From: Lachnospiraceae bacterium
GTDB lineage: Bacteria > Bacillota > Clostridia > Lachnospirales > Lachnospiraceae
DNA: 28,831 nt
Direction: 5' to 3'
Assembly (NCBI GenBank): GCA_021199405.1
Contig: JAJQID010000176.1
Coordinates: forward strand, 1-28,831
The translations under genes and the position numbers were made by a program. Below the pieces are notes generated by a model. The model was not told where the DNA came from. It searched no databases and saw nothing but the letters and a program-made list of their open reading frames with translations. Positions within the stretch are counted from its first letter, which is position 1. Each line of letters opens with the position of its first letter. Below, one piece after another: positions 24,625-28,831 of this stretch.

Positions 24625-25878
24625 TCAGATAATCCTTCTCACCGCCAGCACCACCGTGCTGGAGCTGTAATACACGTTGTCTGTCACGATCCCCGTGCTG
24701 GAGCTCTTGGCATGAACGATACGTCCATTGCCTATGTAGATCGCCACATGGCCGCTGTAGCAGATGATATCCCCGGGCTGTGCCTCGCTTAAGCTGACGC
24801 CCGTTCCCACACTCCGCAGACTGTAGGAGGAATGGGGCAGAGAATAGCCAAAGGCAGAATACACAGACATCACAAAGCCGGAGCAGTCACAGCCGTTGGT
24901 CAGGGAGGTTCCTCCCCAGACATAGGGATTTCCCACGAACTGCAGAGCGTAATTGGCAATGGCCTGGGCTGTGGCGGAGCCGCCGGAAGCGGTTTCCGTG
25001 GTGCCGGAGGACGAGCCGCCTGAACTGTTCTGTGCTGCCGCGGCTGCAGCTGCTGCCGCAGCGGCCGCGGCAGCCTCCTCCAGCTCCGTAATCTTTGTGT
25101 TATTGCTGGCGATCTGTGATTTGTAGGAGCTGACCCGACTCTGGGCGTCCGTCAGGAGGGCGTCAAAATTATCCACCTTGGTCTGAAGACTGGCGATAAT
25201 CTCATCCAAATAAGCCTCCTGAGATTCCAGCTCCGCCTTCTCACTGACAAGAGAAGCCTCCTCACTTTCCAGGCCGGATTGCTCGCTTACAAGCTCCGTC
25301 CTCTGTTCCTCCAGGCTTGCCTGCAGCTGAGCGATTTCCTCCATGGTAGCCTCATAATCCGCCAGCACCTGAGAATCATAGGAATACAGGCTCTCAATGT
25401 ACTCTGCCCGATTCAGCAGCTGGCTCATATCCTCCGCCTCCAGAAGAAGAACCAGATAATTGGCATCTCCGTTCTCATACATATACTGTATGTGAACCTT
25501 CATGGCCTCGTACTGCTCATCCCTTCGGGCGCAGGCCTCCTCATACTCCGCCTCCGCGGCGGCGATCTCCTCCTCCTTGGCGGTAATCTCCGCCTCCTTA
25601 TTGGCGATCTCCTCTTCCTTATCCGCGATTGCCTGCTCCGTATCAGCGATATCCTTCATGATATTGATCATTTCGGATTTCTGGTCGTCGATCTCCATTT
25701 CCAGTTCCAGCATCTGCTCTTCTGTTTCCGCGATTTCGCTCTGCTCGCTTTCGATCTGCTGCTGCAGCTGTTCGTTTTCCTCCTGCAGGGACTGAATATC
25801 CTGCGCCTGCACCCCAATCTGCGCAAGAAGCAGCACCCCAACCAGTACCAGCGCGGTTATTTTCCTGTGTAGCTTCAT
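24625..25878 (-). CDS. Secreted NlpC/P60 peptidoglycan hydrolase with coiled-coil domain (PcsB/CwlO-like)
   Basis: NlpC/P60 enzymes cut peptide bonds in peptidoglycan stems during growth and cell separation. The start at 25878 is preferred to the ATG at 25902 because CAGGGG lies just ahead of it. The product (417 residues) has a signal peptide (ALVLVGVLLLAQIGVQAQ), a long coiled coil (about 25-265, highly charged with repeated Glu/Ala/Ile heptads), a poly-Ala and Gly/Ser linker, and the C-terminal catalytic domain: YVWGGTSL, CDCSGFV with the nucleophile Cys, SGHVAIYIG with the catalytic His and IVHAKS with the third polar residue. The coiled coil suggests control by an FtsEX-like partner, as known for PcsB and CwlO. 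It starts 50 bp after asnS and may be cotranscribed. Confidence 0.9.
   Translation of the reverse strand: MKLHRKITALVLVGVLLLAQIGVQAQDIQSLQEENEQLQQQIESEQSEIAETEEQMLELEMEIDDQKSEMINIMKDIADTEQAIADKEEEIANKEAEITAKEEEIAAAEAEYEEACARRDEQYEAMKVHIQYMYENGDANYLVLLLEAEDMSQLLNRAEYIESLYSYDSQVLADYEATMEEIAQLQASLEEQRTELVSEQSGLESEEASLVSEKAELESQEAYLDEIIASLQTKVDNFDALLTDAQSRVSSYKSQIASNNTKITELEEAAAAAAAAAAAAAAQNSSGGSSSGTTETASGGSATAQAIANYALQFVGNPYVWGGTSLTNGCDCSGFVMSVYSAFGYSLPHSSYSLRSVGTGVSLSEAQPGDIICYSGHVAIYIGNGRIVHAKSSSTGIVTDNVYYSSSTVVLAVRRII
25030..25077 (-). repeat. Poly-alanine-coding GCN tract in the NlpC/P60 linker
   Basis: About 15 consecutive Ala codons, using mixed GCN codons, connect the coiled coil to the Gly/Ser linker ahead of the catalytic domain. 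Mixed codons make it less slippery than a pure trinucleotide repeat. Confidence 0.7.
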
Positions 25879-25927
25879 CCTTACCCCTGTTGCCTTCTTC
25901 ATTTCAACCCGTCTGTGAATAGTTCCA

Positions 25928-27319
25928 TTATAGTTCGCAGTTGTTCACCGTTCTCGGGAACGGCAGCACATCCCGGATATTCCCCATGCCGGTCAGGTAC
26001 ATGACGCAGCGCTCAAACCCAAGTCCAAAGCCGGCGTGGCGTGCAGAGCCATATTTTCTCAGATCCAGATAAAAATCATAGTCCTCTTTCTTCAGCCCCA
26101 GCTCATCCATTCTTGCCTCCAGAACGTCCAGCCGGTCCTCTCTCTGAGAGCCGCCGATGATCTCGCCGATGGCCGGTACCAGACAGTCCATGGCCGCCAC
26201 AGTTTTGCCGTCTTCATTCAGCTTCATATAAAAAGCCTTGATCTCCTTGGGATAATCAGTAACAAATACCGGGCGCTTAAAGATTTCCTCCGTCAGATAT
26301 CGCTCGTGCTCCGTCTGCAAATCGCAACCCCAGGACACCTTATAATCAAATTTATCATTGTGCTTCTCCAGAAGCGAAATGGCCTCCGTGTAGGTCACAT
26401 GGCCGAACTCCGAATTCAGCACATGCTCCAGGCGGTCAATCAGTCCCCTGTCCACAAACTGATTGAAAAATGCCATCTCCTCCGGCGCCTTCTCCAGCAC
26501 ATAGCGAATCACAAACTTCAGCATATCCTCCGCCAGCTTCATATCATCATTCAGATCCGCGAAGGCAATCTCCGGCTCAATCATCCAGAATTCCGCCGCG
26601 TGACGGGTGGTGTTGGAATTTTCCGCCCGAAACGTGGGGCCGAAGGTATAGACATTCTTGAAGGCCATGGCGTAGGTCTCCACATTCAGCTGGCCGCTGA
26701 CCGTCAGATTGGTAGGCTTATTGAAAAAATCCTGACTGTAGTCTACGGTACCGTCCGCGTTTTTCGGCAGGTTATTGAGATCCAGCGTCGTGACCTGAAA
26801 CATCTCGCCCGCGCCCTCGCAGTCGCTTCCGGTAATGATGGGCGTGTGTACATACACAAAATCCCTCTCCTGAAAAAAGGTATGAATGGCGTAGGCAATC
26901 AGGGAGCGTACCCTGAACACTGCCTCAAAAGTATTGGTTCTGGGACGAAGATGAGAGATCGTCCTCAGGTACTCAAAGCTGTGGCGCTTCTTCTGCAGGG
27001 GATAATCCGGCGCGGACGCCCCTTCCACTGTCACCTCCGCCGCCTGCATCTCAAAGGGCTGCTTCGCCTGAGGCGTGGCCACGATGGTGCCTCTGGCAAT
27101 CAGAGCCGCACCTACGTTCTGCGAGCTGATCTCCTTAAAATTACTCAGGCTGTCGCTGTAAACGATCTGCAACGGCTGGAAAAAGGTGCCGTCATTCAGC
27201 ACGATAAAGCCGAAGGTCTTAGAGTCCCTGATGCTCCTGATCCAGCCCCCGACCGTCACCTCTTTACCTGCATAGCTGTCTGTATCCTTGTATAATGCTC
27301 TGATATCTGTCATGTCCAT
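25928..27319 (-). CDS. asnS: Asparaginyl-tRNA synthetase
   Basis: This class IIb synthetase charges tRNA-Asn with asparagine in the cytoplasm. The 463-residue product has the N-terminal OB-fold anticodon-binding domain (about 15-110, VTVGGWIRSIRDSKTFGFI, LNDGTFFQPLQ) and the class II catalytic core with motif 2 region (FGPTFRAENSNTTRHAAEFW, the Asn-type signature) and motif 3 (GFGLGFERCVMYLTG). The ending FPRTVNNCEL is typical of AsnRS (Asp enzymes end differently). Length matches the family. GGGGGA precedes the start by about ten bases; a second ATG two codons later is an alternative. The 115 bp upstream is too short for a full T-box leader and none was recognised. It follows the foldase gene on the same strand. 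Confidence 0.96.
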   Translation of the reverse strand: MDMTDIRALYKDTDSYAGKEVTVGGWIRSIRDSKTFGFIVLNDGTFFQPLQIVYSDSLSNFKEISSQNVGAALIARGTIVATPQAKQPFEMQAAEVTVEGASAPDYPLQKKRHSFEYLRTISHLRPRTNTFEAVFRVRSLIAYAIHTFFQERDFVYVHTPIITGSDCEGAGEMFQVTTLDLNNLPKNADGTVDYSQDFFNKPTNLTVSGQLNVETYAMAFKNVYTFGPTFRAENSNTTRHAAEFWMIEPEIAFADLNDDMKLAEDMLKFVIRYVLEKAPEEMAFFNQFVDRGLIDRLEHVLNSEFGHVTYTEAISLLEKHNDKFDYKVSWGCDLQTEHERYLTEEIFKRPVFVTDYPKEIKAFYMKLNEDGKTVAAMDCLVPAIGEIIGGSQREDRLDVLEARMDELGLKKEDYDFYLDLRKYGSARHAGFGLGFERCVMYLTGMGNIRDVLPFPRTVNNCEL

Positions 27320-27434
27320 ACGCTCTTATCCCCCAAAAGTATCCTCTGTCTCCGGCTCCCTGGCGGGAGTCCTCTTTTTTTCTTTATTCTTTTTGATTTC
27401 CAGTCAAAGCTTTTCCTGTCAGAAATGATCCCGG

Positions 27435-28673
27435 TCACTCTTCCGTCTCCGTAATCACCGCGTTTTCCGCCAGGAAATCCGCCACCAGCGTCTGCATCAG
27501 GTACATTTCCAGGCTTTCCCTGGTAATCATATTTTCATATACCTCTTCCTCGGTCTCATAGCCGTAATAGGTCATGTAAGCCTCCACCTGCTCATCCAGC
27601 TCCTCCTGCGTGGGATTGAGTCCCTCAGCATTGGCGATCGCCTGGAAAATCATGACCTCCGGCGCATACTCGTCCGCCATCAGCACCACATACTCAGCCA
27701 TGGACATTCCCGTAAAATAAGAGCAGTAGGTTTCTCCGTCCAGCCCATAACCGGCCGCCTCGGACTCAATACTGGCCGTCAGATTCTCATACAGCATATT
27801 GTAAAGGAAATCCGGCACCTCCGTCACTGTACAGATAGGCAGCACCGCCTCGATCACCGCTGCATCCAGATCAGACTGGTATTCATACTGGGCGTAATAT
27901 TCCAAGTAGGACCGGCAGAATTCCTCAAACTCCTCCACTGTGCTGTAGCTGCCGCCGGTCGCCACCGCCACGTTGTCATCCGTCATATCCGGAGTCACAT
28001 AATTGACCGTCACGGTGAACACCACTTCCTTGCCCGCCAGGCTGGGATTATTGGAATAATCTGACGGGAAGGTCAGATTCAGATCAACGGTATCGCCCAC
28101 GGCCACACCGATCAGACCATCCTCAAAGCCGTCGATAAAGGAGCCGGAACCGATCACCAGATCATAGCCCGCGGCAGACCCGCCGTCGAAGGCTTCACCG
28201 TCCAGATAGCCGGTATAGTCAATATTGGCAGTATCCCCTTCCTCCACCAGCTGGCCCGCTGTCATCTCCGCCGCGTAATCCACAGCCAGGGAGTTGAAAT
28301 AGCTCTCCGCCAGAGCAGTCACGGAACCATCATCCACTTCCTCCACAGCGGCAACAGAAAGCTCCATTCCGATATAATCGCCCAGCGTCACATAATCCTC
28401 CACCGGATAATCCGCAAGCGAAGTGACCGAGCCGTCCGTCACCGTGATCACCAGAGAGGAGCTGGCTGACGGATTATCACTGTCCACCGTAACCTCCTGC
28501 GTGGAATCCGCGCTCTCCGATGAGGAGGAGTCTGTACTCTCCGCCGTCTGGGTACTGTCCGCCGTATCCGTTCCCACGGAAGCTCTTCCATTATTAACAG
28601 CCGTGTAAACAATCAGAATGGCCACAACTGCCACCGCTGCAATCGCGATGATCAGATTCCTGTTTTTCTTCAT
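27435..28673 (-). CDS. Membrane-anchored FKBP/trigger-factor-like peptidyl-prolyl isomerase
   Basis: The 412-residue product has an N-terminal membrane anchor (residues about 7-24) without a lipobox Cys, then a very acidic Ser/Thr/Asp linker (about 30-75), a trigger-factor-like arrangement with an FKBP isomerase domain (about 150-235: GDTANIDYTGYLDGEAFDGG, YDLVIGSGSFIDGFEDGLIG, LTFPSDY) and a helical C-terminal chaperone-like region. The FKBP residues (Tyr, Phe-Asp, Phe) look intact. It should act outside the membrane, helping exported proteins fold, in the way PrsA does in other Firmicutes. AAGGAG precedes the start and an extended -10 promoter is seen at 28712-28720. Whether it helps the acidic Pel-locus proteins fold is speculation. 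Confidence 0.85.
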   Translation of the reverse strand: MKKNRNLIIAIAAVAVVAILIVYTAVNNGRASVGTDTADSTQTAESTDSSSSESADSTQEVTVDSDNPSASSSLVITVTDGSVTSLADYPVEDYVTLGDYIGMELSVAAVEEVDDGSVTALAESYFNSLAVDYAAEMTAGQLVEEGDTANIDYTGYLDGEAFDGGSAAGYDLVIGSGSFIDGFEDGLIGVAVGDTVDLNLTFPSDYSNNPSLAGKEVVFTVTVNYVTPDMTDDNVAVATGGSYSTVEEFEEFCRSYLEYYAQYEYQSDLDAAVIEAVLPICTVTEVPDFLYNMLYENLTASIESEAAGYGLDGETYCSYFTGMSMAEYVVLMADEYAPEVMIFQAIANAEGLNPTQEELDEQVEAYMTYYGYETEEEVYENMITRESLEMYLMQTLVADFLAENAVITETEE

Positions 28674-28831
28674 AAATTCTCCTTAAACTTCTCATTTCGT
28701 CCCGTTTGTCCATCATAGCACAAAATACTATTTCTTGAAAGGGGTAGTTTTTTTTTCACAAAAAATTAAAAATCACAACTGAAGTGAAAAGTTAACTTCC
28801 ACTTTGAAGGGGTACAAGTGGAACTTACTCT
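28674..28831. promoter_or_regulatory. Upstream region of the foldase gene with extended -10 promoter and inverted repeats
   Basis: On the minus strand TGCTATGAT (28720-28712) forms an extended -10 element with only a weak -35. Further upstream, TTCCACTT (28797-28804) and AAGTGGAA (28816-28823) make an 8-bp inverted repeat with an 11-nt spacer, and an overlapping GAAGT/ACTTC pair lies just before it. These could be an operator or belong to a gene beyond the window. Confidence 0.4.

Noticed and set aside
26036..27295. Plus-strand open frame of 419 codons opposite asnS
   Set aside because: asnS is certain on the other strand; the frame is a composition-driven shadow.
27351..27385. Hairpin (CTCCC-TGGC-GGGAG) followed by a T-rich run on the plus strand between asnS and the foldase gene
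   Set aside because: It points in the plus direction where no gene ends; on the minus strand the T run is upstream, so it cannot terminate the foldase transcript. The stem is only five perfect pairs.
27320..27434. Possible T-box leader for asnS
   Set aside because: The gap of 115 bp is too short for a T-box with specifier and antiterminator, and no T-box core sequence was recognised.

Overview
The window looks like a chromosomal segment from a Gram-positive anaerobe of the Clostridia, most likely Lachnospiraceae. This rests on AGGAGG-type ribosome binding sites, TTGACA/TATAAT-type promoters, a Gram-positive-style Pel exopolysaccharide locus with no outer-membrane genes, an extracytoplasmic trigger-factor-like foldase and an NlpC/P60 hydrolase with a coiled-coil front. 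The genus is inference. No tRNA, rRNA, insertion sequence, phage gene or CRISPR array was found.

Region 1 (1-13621, all minus strand) is one long tightly packed operon. In transcription order it holds a small S24/S26-type peptidase, a Cache/HD-GYP/receiver protein, a PelD-like c-di-GMP receptor fused to an SDR-like domain, a PelE-like protein, a large polytopic membrane protein, a membrane-anchored DUF2194/PelA-like protein, PelF glycosyltransferase, PelG transporter, a DUF2304-like membrane protein and the start of another glycosyltransferase that runs off the window. Gaps are short and two junctions are ATGA overlaps. A good sigma-A-type promoter lies at 13771-13799.

Region 2 (13199-18327) looks like a leader-guided peptide or small-protein export cluster. 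It contains the S24/S26 peptidase (shared with the head of region 1), a divergently transcribed PqqD/HPr-kinase-like fusion, an ABC exporter, and two small genes whose products share a nearly identical 23-residue N-terminus (VLANEEL, EGVYAASG) but have unrelated remainders with four cysteines each. A consensus promoter with a tandem 33-bp repeat directly upstream sits before the first small gene, and a strong terminator separates the small genes from the exporter. This is the most unusual part of the window.

Region 3 (18494-24492) is a c-di-GMP turnover cluster: a PAS/GGDEF protein with an SGDEF motif and a G9 tract near its 3' end, a protein with two degenerate GGDEF domains and an intact EAL domain, and a divergently transcribed PAS/GGDEF/GAF-like protein with an intact GGDEL motif. 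With the HD-GYP protein and PelD this places makers, breakers and a receptor of c-di-GMP around the Pel locus, which suggests local control of polysaccharide output.

Region 4 (24625-28673, minus strand) is more housekeeping: a secreted NlpC/P60 peptidoglycan hydrolase, asparaginyl-tRNA synthetase and a membrane-anchored FKBP/trigger-factor-like foldase.

All functional statements come from reading motifs by eye; no database search was run.
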